From Lepisosteus oculatus (lineage: Eukaryota; Chordata; Actinopteri; Semionotiformes; Lepisosteidae): a stretch of DNA of 64,000 nucleotides. Position 1 is the stretch's first letter. Every line of letters begins with the position of its first letter. Shown piece after piece: positions 44,822 through 54,900 of the stretch. Position numbers and translations under genes: made by a program. The notes under the pieces were generated by a model that saw only the letters and a list, made by a program, of their open reading frames with translations, was not told the origin of the DNA and did no database searches. Location: contig NC_090698.1 of the NCBI RefSeq assembly GCF_040954835.1, forward strand, positions 804,501 to 868,500, read 5' to 3'.

Positions 44822-47386
44822 CTGCAGGAGAGCCGGGGACACAGCCGTGAGGCCCGGGGACACGGACACGGACACGGACACGGGCGGGCTCCTCGGGCCG
44901 GGACACGTGCGGAACGGGCTCACTGACTGGCGTGAAAACCCGTCCTTGTGCCATTGTCTCCTGCAGTCTTGTTCTACTGTTTCCTCTTGTTTTCGAATGA
45001 ACAGAGGAAGATTAAACACTGCAGCCAAACAGCTTAAAGTATGTGTGCTGGAGGGGGGGCTGGAATTCGGCGCAGCGCAGATTAACTGGGGTGGAACCTC
45101 GACACACCCCCACCCCCCTCACAGATCAGCACTTATGGTCTTAAAGCAAACTGTAATTGTCCCAAACAGCACCTTCCTTCTCATATCATTTCACATCCGA
45201 CCCCTCTGCACGCAGCGCATACACAGCCCTGCTGCAGGACACCGTTCCCACTCCCTTGAAAACATTGTTTATGGCTTCAGGAGGGAACAGGCTTATCATG
45301 TGCAGCAGCTCTGCCCCAGCTTGTCTCTCTGGCTTGCTGGCTCCCGTGTGTACTAACAGGGCAGAGCGCACGCACTGCGCTGTGATAAGGAGCAGGGCTC
45401 CTGCAGCTCTGGATGTTTGCCCAGGTATTAACTGTGCTCTCCCCCAGCACCGCACGCCCGTCGCGAAACAAAGGGCCCAGCAGCTCCAGGGCGATGCGCT
45501 GTGCGCGGGCAGGGTGCAGAGGGGGTCGCCCCAGGGGGGGAGACGGGCGAGAGACGTGCTGCTTACCTGCCCCGCGGTGTCACAGAGCTGCAGCTGGACC
45601 GGCGTCCCGTCCACCTGCACCACCGCTGCAATCAGAGGAGAAGAGTCAGACCTGAGCTCAGCCTCCCAGAGCCCCCACCCCCCCAGGGGAGCCCCCAGTC
45701 CCAGAGCCCCCACCCCCCAATCCCAGAGCCCCGCCCCACTGGAGCCACAGCAGGCAGCAGAGGGGCGACTCCCACACAGCCGCTGGCGTCCGCTGGCGCG
45801 GGGAGGGAGGGGCCTCCAGTCTGCAGTGAGGTCTGTGTCCCAGCACAGACAGGAGCTGCGAGGGAGACCTGCGGCCTCTGCTCCCACACTGGAAGCTGAC
45901 CAGTCTGCTGACGCTGTTGGCGACGAGCAGGAGCTCTGCTCCCAGAACAGCAGCAGGTCCACACTCCAGCACAGCCAGACAGGTCCGCTCACCACAGCGC
46001 GCTCCGCAGCAGACAGCCAGAGCTCGAGTCGCCAACCAGCCTTTCAGCCCATCTGGATTGTTCCACACTCCCGCCACCCTTTGTGTAAAGCTCTGTTATA
46101 AATGCTCTTCTCTGAGCCTGGGAGATGTGCCTCTCTAAAGGGAGTGGAAGACCTGCAGGGCCCTGGGCGGGTCAAGACTGGACCCTGTCAGGGTTCTGGT
46201 GAAAGACCCAGCAGTGTGAAGGTCTCCGCTGCCTATCTGCTCCAGTATGGGACTGTTACTGCGGAGTCTCTTGGACAGCACAGCGCTGCGACTATCACAC
46301 AGCCCAGAGAAAGGGCGTCTGTCTGCAGTGGAGAAGACAATGGACAAGTGTGCTATTTTTAAACCCGTGTCTGTCAGTTAGAAAAACTCGTCTTCCTGAA
46401 CGGAAATGACCGGGGTTCTAGTGTTTGGTCTGCTGCGCAGCGCGCGTGCGAGTCGGGGAAGGGGAGTCGCCGGTGGGTCGATCAGGGGCGCAGTGGTGCC
46501 TGACTGGACCCCAGCTCGCGCAAACTCCTCCCGAGCTGCCGTGCGAGGACGCGATCGCGGAGGGGCTTGGAGGCGTGGAGGAGACCTGAGCGAGGCGCCG
46601 CGCCACGCAACCGCCTGGCCTGAGTCGCGCATCGCCAGCGGCGCCCGGCGAATCCGCGCTCCAGCGCAGTTTACATCCCGTCCGGTACCGACAGCCCAGC
46701 TGTCCATCGCCAACGGGGAGAAGCGCGCCCCCGGGTGCTGGCTTGTTTCTGCTGTCCCGGTACTCCCTCTGCAGAGACGCGCAGACCCCCTCTCGGACCC
46801 CTCGGCCCCTCGCTGGGCACCCCAGTGCGCCGAGAGCCGTGCATCCCGTGGAGCTGACCAGCTGTGCGCGCGGCCCTGGGTTCGAGCTGCGCGAGCAGAA
46901 CCGGGACGGGGGGCAGAACCCGGCCCGAGTTCCGGGCCAGACGCGGAGGTTTCGAGGACTCGATCACTTCCCGCAGACCTCTGGGGTGACGGAGTGGCAA
47001 CAGTGCCTCAGCAGACCTGGGGCTTGGGCTTCACCGAGCTCCTCTTCCTCGGGCTCCTGAACGTCAACACGTTTCCCGCAGCAGGACGTGTGTCTGCCCA
47101 ACACGAACCCGGCTCAGTACCGGCTCGGGGCTGCAGCCAGCCGGAGCGCCAGCGAGGAGACGCGCCGCTTACCTGAGAAGTCGTCGAAGGCCGTGGGCAC
47201 GTATTTCGTGGGGTAGCCGTTGGTGGTGTAGCTGACCACCAGGCTGGTCTTGCCCACCGCCCCGTCCCCCAGCAGGACGCACTTCAGCGGCCGCTCCTGC
47301 GCGCCGCCCGGGCGGGCCGGCCGGGCCCTGTGCGGCGGCACCGGGGGAGCCGCTGTCCGCTGACCCACGGGCGCGTCACGGGGCAT
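44366..47386 (-). CDS. RHOU-like atypical Rho GTPase, complete, three exons, 242 residues
   Basis: Atypical Rho GTPases of the RHOU/RHOV class bind Cdc42/Rac effectors, exchange nucleotide fast and act in adhesion turnover, actin and endomembranes. Seen: Pro-rich N-terminus with class II SH3 motif PPVPPHR (14-20), P-loop GDGAVGKTS (40-48), [19 protein letters not shown] through switch I (53-71), CDTAGQDEFDKL (86-97), GTQCDL (144-149), [18 protein letters not shown] (186-203), and a basic tail [18 protein letters not shown], the [14 protein letters not shown] stretch and the PPVPP motif favour RHOU over RHOV. Length (RHOU about 258, RHOV about 236) fits. The cysteine third from the end, where RHOU is palmitoylated, is kept, but the usual ending CFV is CVQ. 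Glutamine 91 (Cdc42 Gln61) is present. Codons are strongly G/C-ending. Exons 47386-47173, 45625-45567, 44821-44366. Confidence 0.93.
44857..44885. repeat. (GGACAC)n short tandem repeat in Rho intron 2
   Basis: GGACACGGACACGGACACGGACACGG directly upstream of the exon 3 acceptor region. Confidence 0.8.
45567..45625 (-). CDS. RHOU-like exon 2 (switch II start)
   Basis: 59 bases between acceptor TGATTGCAG and donor GTAAGC. Encodes [20 protein letters not shown] (residues 72-91), ending exactly at the catalytic glutamine. The phase restores the frame with exons 1 and 3. Confidence 0.95.
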
Positions 47387-47700
47387 GTCGAGACCACTCC
47401 ACGGACCGGCTTCTGCGGAATCCCCAGAATAGATGAAGAAACGCCGATTCTAGAGCACAACCGCTTTCATTTAAAAACACCGGGTGTAAAATGAAAATAA
47501 TTCAAGTTTGAGGATTCATTTCCGAAAGACTAACTATGTGTTAAAAGATATCCCCGCTGTGCAAACCTCCTCGAGCGCACGAGCACTGGCAGAAGCGCGG
47601 CCGCGAGACTCCGGTATAAAGCGCGAGCTCATTAGCCTATCCCCGCCCCCGTGTTGCGTCACCGCGCTTTCAAACCGCCGCGCGCGGAGGACTGGCCGGA
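46390..47700 (-). promoter_or_regulatory. CpG island spanning the RHOU-like promoter, exon 1 and early intron 1
   Basis: Dense CpG across 46.4-47.4 kb and again at 47.57-47.70 kb. Upstream of the ATG on the minus strand are a GGGGGCGGGG GC box (47642-47651) and a TGACGCAA element next to it (about 47653-47660). No TATA box in the right orientation. The start site is inferred to lie between 47390 and 47660. Confidence 0.6.
47173..47386 (-). CDS. RHOU-like exon 1 (SH3 motif, P-loop, switch I)
   Basis: 214 bases: 71 codons from MPRDAPVGQ to FDDFS plus one G, then donor GTAAGC. The leftover G plus CG of exon 2 gives Ala72, as in RHOU (FSA-VV). The ATG is the first in this frame near the exon start and lies in a CpG-rich region. 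Confidence 0.92.
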
Positions 47701-50015
47701 GCACTGTATCCCCATAGCATTTAAAACATGGGAAAAAAGCCCCTTTCAAGCCGCCTTACCATTGAGTATAGAAGAAAAATGACACAGCACTATGTAATTA
47801 GTGCCTATACTTATACGGTTACGTGATTTATTTGCAGTGTAGGAGGCTGCAAAGGGCTGGAAACGGTCCGCTCTCCTAACACAAACATCACGCCGCGCTG
47901 CGACAAGTGCCATCGGATCCGATCCTGCAGGTCGCTCAACACTTTCACACTGTCTTGCACACTACATTAATTTCCGGTAGATAATTCTGTTTTATTTACT
48001 GTATTAACCTATTTTATGCTCAGCGCCATGCGGTGAAGTGTGTTGCCTAAGAGAGATCGTGATTATTGATCACAGGCGGTCAACAGCCGGGAGGTCCTGG
48101 GTATCGATTCCCTCACTTCAGTTACCTGCTGCGGCGTTTGCGATTGATCTGTTTGTGATTAGTTGGTTACAGAAGTCAGGTAAAGGAAACTACAAAATTT
48201 ACTACATCTGTAGCATTCCGCTGGTGAGCAAAAAAAGGAAAAAACACGAAATTGTGGGGTCGTACACAGTAATGTTTTGTGAGATACCTCATAACACCGC
48301 AGACACGACTGTTTTTGTACAGGAGCGCATGCGCTTCCGTGTTTGGGTGACCTAATTATAGAATGTGATTGTTATTATTATACACCTTTATGACACACGT
48401 TAGAAACACACATACACGGGTGTCTGTATATACAGAGCGAGTCTATAAAGCGCAATATGTCATCCAGAGCAACAGAACTGAGCTGCTGGATTACTCACGG
48501 CAGAAATAATCACAGCTTCGACTGCAGTCTCTTACATTTCCTTAGGTTAGTAGTAGATATTTCTGTCAACACCGCAAGTGTTTTTCTCAGTAAAAGGAGA
48601 AAACAGGCTCTGAGTTTTGTTTCCCAAAACTCTTAATGACGTCTTTCTGCGCAACCAACGGTATCGATTACCGTGTTAGCGTGAGTTACACGCTATAACT
48701 ATCACAGACCCAAACAACATTCATAACCGGCGGCGAACACTGTCCCGAAGCAGGACCATCGTGCAAGCAGAGAAAATGTCAGCCGGGAGGTGTGGAGGGG
48801 GTGACGGGCCCTGGCGGAGCGGCAGTCGCCAGGAGCCCGAGTAATATCTGTGTGATAAACCCCGAGCCTCGGAATATTAATAACGACCCGACATGCCCGG
48901 ACATGCCGCCTCGGCCGGTCTCCGACCACCTGGCGCTGGGGGGGCTTAACGGGCTTTTATTTTTACAGTCGACTTACAACAATAATAACAAAGATGAAAA
49001 AAAAAATTCAAAACATCCCCTGACAGTTTGCATCAACATGCGGGCCTTCACTCGGGGAAAACACCAGGACTATCAGAAATTACAGGCCTCTGCAAATCGT
49101 GTAGAATTGACGCAAACTTCAGAGTTACACTCTGCTCCCGCGTTAGAGGATACAGTATTAAAACTGTCGCCAGTCCTGTCTTGACGTTTTGTGCGGCCGC
49201 CTTCGAGTCTCGTCATTAATACTGTAGTAACTATGAGACCAGTCCGAGGGCTGCATGCAGTACCTCAGTAAAGTTACTGTTCTACATTCACATACTGTAA
49301 TCAGCACTTTGTTCCCTGGTTTTGTTTTTTGGCTACTTTGCGCTTTTACATTAAGAGGTTTATCTCACTTTAAAATACCCTTCGGGGAGTCTGAGATGGC
49401 CCGCGGCGATTTGCCTACGTGACGCAGGCCGTGTGCGCACGAGGGGCGCGGGGAGTGGAGTGGGTCCCAGCGCTGTCCGGGACACTCAGGCTGTGGAAAT
49501 TTAGCACCTCGTCCGCAGACAGCGTCTCAGCCACAGCGAGAAACGAGCATTTAACCGCATAGGTTTATAATCCGGAGATGAAATGCTCGCATTGTTTAAC
49601 ATGATCTATGGAAACCAGCTACAAAATGGACAGTTGACAATCAGCTTCATTAGTTCAGTTCACAATACATAATCCGTATTGTTATGAAAAAAGCTACAAT
49701 GTGATATTTAAAATCTAATGAGTATGAACCGCTGCACTCAATTGCTCTGGCTTGCTATGTGACTAAAGTCCCTTTCAATGCTAACAAAGTGATGGCTTTG
49801 TATAACAATGGCTTAATGTCCCAGCTGTAGGTGTCTTTAGACTCATCAATGCACAACCTAACTGACTGAACTGCTGCTGAGTGGAGTGGCGACCGGCTGC
49901 ATCACAATGGGGCTTCAACGGGACAGATGAGTCTGCAGCGCCCTCTGGTGGACACCGAGAGAATTCTTCTCCACAAAAAACATCCTTCGCAGTCAAAGTG
50001 CTCCAGATGCCTGTA
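47700..50015. other. Upstream noncoding region of the RHOU-like gene
   Basis: Holds two further CpG-rich patches (48.72-48.95 and 49.39-49.47 kb) and AT-motif blocks such as GGAATATTAATAACGACC. The 130-codon plus frame at 48792-49184 has no family match. Confidence 0.45.
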
Positions 50016-50017
50016 AT

Positions 50018-50600
50018 TATAATAATAATTGCTTACACTTATATAGCGCTTTTCTGGACACTCCACTCAAAGCGCTTTACAGGTAATGGGGACTCCCCTC
50101 CACCACCACCAATGTGCAGCATCCACCTGGATGATGCGACGGCAGCCATAGTGCGCCAGAACGCTCACCACACACCAGCTATCAGTGGGGAGGAGAGCAG
50201 AGTAATGAAGCCAATTCATAGAGGGGGATTATTAGGAGGCCATGATGGGGTAAAGGCCAGGGGGGAAATTTGGCCAGGACACCGGGGTTACACCCCTACT
50301 CTTTTCGAGAAGCGCCCTGGTATTTTTAATGACCACAGAGAGTCAGGACCTCGGTTTTACATCTCATCCGAAGGACGGCGCCTGTTTACAGTATAGTGTC
50401 CCCGTCACTATACTGGGGCATTAGGACCCACATGGACCGCAGGGTGAGCGCCCCCTGCTGGCCCCACTAACACCTCTTCCAGCAGCAACCTTAGTTTTTC
50501 CCAGGAGGTCTCCCATCCAGGTACTGACCTGGCTCACACCTGCTTAGCTTCAGTGGGTTGCCAGTTGTGAGTTGCAGGGTTATATGGCTGCTGGCTATAT
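50018..50600 (-). repeat. 5S rRNA-derived SINE, copy C
   Basis: Nearly the same as copy A over its whole length. On the minus strand: 5S head (CAGTACCTGGATGGGAGACC), body with AGGCGCCGTCCTTCGGATGA, and end AAGCGCTTTGAGTGGAGTGT then CCAGAAAAGCGCTATATAAG and (ATT)n. High identity between copies suggests fairly recent activity. Confidence 0.87.
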
Positions 50601-51750
50601 CACCCTGTACATCAATATAATTTGAAATATGACCTAACAGCAATTAAAACAAACGACCAATTAAAAAACAACATTTTGAAGCGAAGCCACTGCAATCGCT
50701 GAAACAACTGATTCAGTCCAGCAGTCCTGTGTTCACATAAACACTGTATCCCTGTGGAGGAACCAGGGGGCAGTCTGGTCTGTGCCCTGGGGCAGGGGCC
50801 CTGCGGAGAGCCAGCACACACTCCTCTCCCCCCTCCCGTCTCCCGCAGGTCTGCCCTGAGTGTCGGAGCTGTGCCTGGTCCTCAAGGCAAGCAGGGGCAC
50901 CTCTTGTCCAACGCAGAGGAAGCTGCACTGCAGCAGCGATCAGCTCAGAGCGCTCTGGAGAGCAGCCGGGTCCCCATTCTGGGCGGCCCCCCGCCAACAG
51001 CACCCCAGCACACCCTGAGATCCCGGTCCTCTGGAGTTTCAGATGAGCAGACAGAACCTGCTCCTTATTCTGGTTTGTCCACCTATTGCTTAAGAGTAAT
51101 TGATCGAATACAGGCTGTCTAATAAATATATTTCTCTTGGCTTTTTGACAGAACATGCTCCCCACACTCACGTACACTTTGCCATGACAGTTTGCTGAAG
51201 GAGCAGTCGCAGGTGGAATGGAGAAGACAGAGCCACAGAAATGAAGAGGTGGATCACGACGCAGGGCAGAATCGTGCACCACACGCGACCTGTAACCCTC
51301 TTCACCAGCTTTGGTTCCACAGTTTAAGTGACTCCAGTTTTTTACTGTCTCTACATAACTCCCTCGCTAAAACTCGACTCCCGTCTCAGATCCGTTCCTG
51401 GGCCTCTTGTTCCCGTGGGCAGTGCCTATGTCTTTCAGTCCTGTGCCCTGGAGTCTCTGAGCACCGCTGCCATGAAGCCACGCAGATTCGCAGTGCTGTA
51501 CAGTAGGTGCTAGTGTACCCTGACGCCACCTGGCTGCAGCACTCTTCCCTCGCTCCTCCAGCCCACGTGAGCCACGCTGTGGGACTGGGCAGGGCTCGGA
51601 GTATCTCTCTTCAGTCTGGAGCAGCCAGCCAGACCTTACTGCCCCCTGCTGGGCAGCCTGCACAAGGGATCTCTTAGAAAACTCTCCCACAGAGGACAAC
51701 AAACCCACACACAGTTAGTTTTCCAAGAGCTCCAAAGTTTTTTTTTTCCG
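50601..51750. other. Noncoding stretch between RTN2 and the Rho gene
   Basis: The 189-codon minus frame at 51282-50713 shows no family motif. Nothing else recognised. Confidence 0.45.
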
Positions 51751-51755
51751 TCACT

Positions 51756-51765
51756 TTTATTTATT
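51756..51765 (-). terminator. rtn2: Candidate RTN2 poly(A) signal (two overlapping AATAAA)
   Basis: Minus strand AATAAATAAAAGTGACGG followed by a run of ten A. It lies about 100 bases past the candidate RTN2 stop codon. Confidence 0.45.
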
Positions 51766-51860
51766 GCAAGAGTCAAAGTAGGGTATTTTATACTTGGTAA
51801 CAATACAAAAAAATCAATAATAACCATAATAATACTAATAATGACATTTGGATTCCTGTA

Positions 51861-51957
51861 TTAAGACTTTCTCGTGTCTCTCTCAGAGCTGGGGGACTTC
51901 GGAGGCCTTGCTGCACCCTCAGGTGCCAGTGTCCCAGGCGCTGCAGAAACGTCTTCA
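51861..51957 (-). CDS. rtn2: Candidate RTN2 last exon (97 bases, uncertain)
   Basis: A frame opening after a TTAG acceptor reads EDVSAAPGTLAPEGAA then RPPKSPSSERDTRKS and stop. Phase fits the upstream exon (AA+T), the total becomes 210 codons, and AAPGTLAPEGAA can be aligned with the mammalian RTN2 tail (KIPGTGALASAA). A tandem poly(A) signal lies about 100 bases downstream. Against it: the acceptor has a poor pyrimidine tract, and the conserved AKIPG is not clear. Other acceptors nearby at 51983 or 51942 would give different tails. Confidence 0.4.
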
Positions 51958-54900
51958 CTAACTTGCTACGTGCAGAGGTCCTCCTGCATCACAGGGGGCG
52001 CTGTCATATTCACATAACGCTTAGTGGTGCGCAGGGGCTCCCCCTTGTGGTGGTGCACTGGCAAATTCTACTGTTGCAGTGCAGCTCACCCAGTAAACAC
52101 TTTCCTGAGTTTACACCAGGGAATGGGTGAACAAGAAAAACTAACTTTGATCACTGGGATTCGTGGTTCTTTCATACAAATCACTCAAGATTCTGGCTAA
52201 ATGGGGCCGGACCTGCTTGTGAGTTGATGCAACACTCTGCTTCTCTCTCCTCCTCCAAGTTCTTCTCTTCTTGCTGAGGCTGGGGCCACATGTCCACTGC
52301 CAGTCCAGATCCCATCACGATCAAGCAGAGGAAGTAGACTCAACTATCGCTCCCGTATGTAAAATGTGATACGACAGGTTCAACATTCCAATCGCTGTGT
52401 AGCACAACACACCCGACGATCTCCGGTCCTCGAAAGCATACGCTTTTTATATCGTTGTTAGTACAGACGAGGTCTGTCTGATCAGCTTGTGTCCTCCTGC
52501 GAGCTCAAACAGCAGCTTGAGCTGAGGAGCCTGCAGAGACGATCGTATTACCTACACTGTATAACAGCCTGGGAAATGAACTGTATCCCTGCACACACAT
52601 TGGCCAGGCAAGCAGAATCCTGTTCCCGACCAGCGAGGCAGAGCTCAGGGTTTCTGCACTTTGACCCGATTTCACTGGGGTTTTACCTGCATGTCAGCGT
52701 GGTGTAGCCATGCCCTCACTGTGTCCACTAGATCATGGAATAACACCCCCACGGTCCACTGCAGTCCAGCACAGTGAGGACGTGTTGAAGCCACAGCAAA
52801 ACTATGGTAAAACCCTGGTAAAAATGCCGGCATCAATACCGCAGTAGGTTTCGCAAGGGAAGTAATGGCGGGGGATTGGAAGTCTCTGGTCTCTGCTGAG
52901 CCGGAGCTGAACCCGAGGCTGTGCAGGTGATCCTGAGTTGCCGCGCATTCCCACTGCGACTCCGGAGCAATCCGGAGGCAGACAGGAAGTGGACTTCTGT
53001 GGCCCACAGCTCGGACACAGAGGAACTCGGAAGAAGAATGGAGCAGAAGGTGTTAAAAAGAGAAGGAGAAACAGCTAGAAACTACAATCACACAACTCCA
53101 GAGATGCTTTTCTCCCTTTTAATTAAATTAAAACTATGGATTTTGGACTGGAGGCTTTTCTCTCTGTCAGAGATGGACACCTATAGTTTTTGCAAACTGC
53201 AGCCCCACCCTGCCATCCACTTCAGCTTTCAGATCGTGCCTCTCGAACCCTTTCCCATACCCCCTGACCCCCAGCAGGAGCGGGGCTCTGAGGCAGGAGA
53301 GCCGCCTGGTAAGACTTGGAGAGGCGCCCCTAGTGTCCCCTCTCTCCTCACTGTTCTTTGGGTTTGGCACTTGGAATTTTCGCCTGGATCCTGTGGAAGA
53401 ACCAGAAGGAGACACAGAGTTTTAAGGAGCTGTGGCTGTAGGCAATGCAGAGTTCAGCACCCAGCTCTTATCTCTGTTTTTCATCTGCCACCTCTTTAAT
53501 TCTGAAAGCCACAGCTCTCCCTCCAGCTCTAAGAGGAACATTCAGATGAGATGCCCTGTCCTCCCCTGAGTGTTGATCCCTGCCCTACTGTTCACACTGG
53601 GGTTACCAGCTGGCTCCAGATCCAGCCCACCCTTTGAGTCAGGACAGGTCTTTCCTTTTACCCTCTAAACAGAAACAAAACGGCCTGTATAGTAAACTGG
53701 TGACGTCTGTTTATACTGCCAGCCACAGATTCCACTGATCAGGCGGTCAGAACAGGTGACTCCCATTCTTGACTCCCAGCAAAGATGGGCAAATGAACAG
53801 GGGACAATCGTCAATTCTCAATATGGCCAACGTTAACGGAGTAGAGAAGAAACAGTGCAAATACAAAGTATTCAAAATTCTGTTTTTTGTATAACACTGT
53901 TTTAATAAAGCTTAGTGATGATGAAGCTGTTAATTAAATATGTTCAATATAGGAACAAATTATTGTCAACCAGTGTGTTTTCATTTACAGACCAGGAGAC
54001 CAATCTGGTGGTCCTGGTCAGCACTGATCAGGCACATCATTGAGGACGTTTTTGTCCACAATAAGAAGCAGATAGCTTATCTCCTGTTTACGTCTGGTCA
54101 TTCTGATTCTGATCACTTCTCTTCTGGCCATTGTGATGTTTTCATGCTGACCAACACATTTTTACAAAGCTTTCAGTGCTACACGTAGCAACAGACCATG
54201 TAGCAGAAAGAGAAACCACTGTGACACATGTACCCATGTGAGATAGCCTACACAACACAACCACACCCCCACAGCCTACAGAGCAGGCATATAGTTACAG
54301 ATCTGCCAATTGTGTCAGGTGAATACAATAATAGCTGCAAAGAAATCTGACTGCTTGGACACCTTATCTCTCTGTAGAACCCCCAAACTGCTTGCCTCAG
54401 TCCTATCTTGCAGAAAAAAACAGAAACTTAGACTGAAGATAAATGCAGAAAGTAGTTCCCCACACATTCCCCCAGGGGGCGCTGTACTCACTTGTTTGTG
54501 ATGTCAGTGATGAGGCCTGTGACCAGCCCCATGTACTGGTCTATCTGCGTCTGCAACACAAACACACATGACTAAGAATTCTGGCCACAATCAATATGCT
54601 GAGAGCTATCAGCACAGTATGTAGTGCAAACAGTTGCTTGCAAAGCTTTGAGTTGCTGTTCGTATGTGTCAAGGAGAAGAAGATGATGATGATAATATTA
54701 CAGTACTGTAATATTCTGTTCTGTGTTTTCAATGCATTTGTATCTATCCCAGTGCAGAATAAGGTACTTTCTTCCTAGTTATCCATGATTCTATATTGCA
54801 TTTACTTTGCTGTGCTCTGGTATTCCAAAGCCAGGAGCGCCTTTACTGGCTGAGCTACCTGTGAGCTCCAAGACAGACAGGAAACAGAAGCTGCAATAGT

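Noticed and set aside
44163..44954. 263-codon minus frame over Rho exon 3
   Set aside because: A shadow frame of the GTPase exon; Arg/Gly/Ala-rich with no motif.
45157..46101. 314-codon plus-strand frame
   Set aside because: It runs antisense across the RHOU-like exon 2 and intron 1 in GC-rich DNA; the minus strand exon has clear splice sites and family motifs.
46406..47176. 256-codon plus-strand frame
   Set aside because: Lies in the CpG island of the Rho gene; open by GC content alone.
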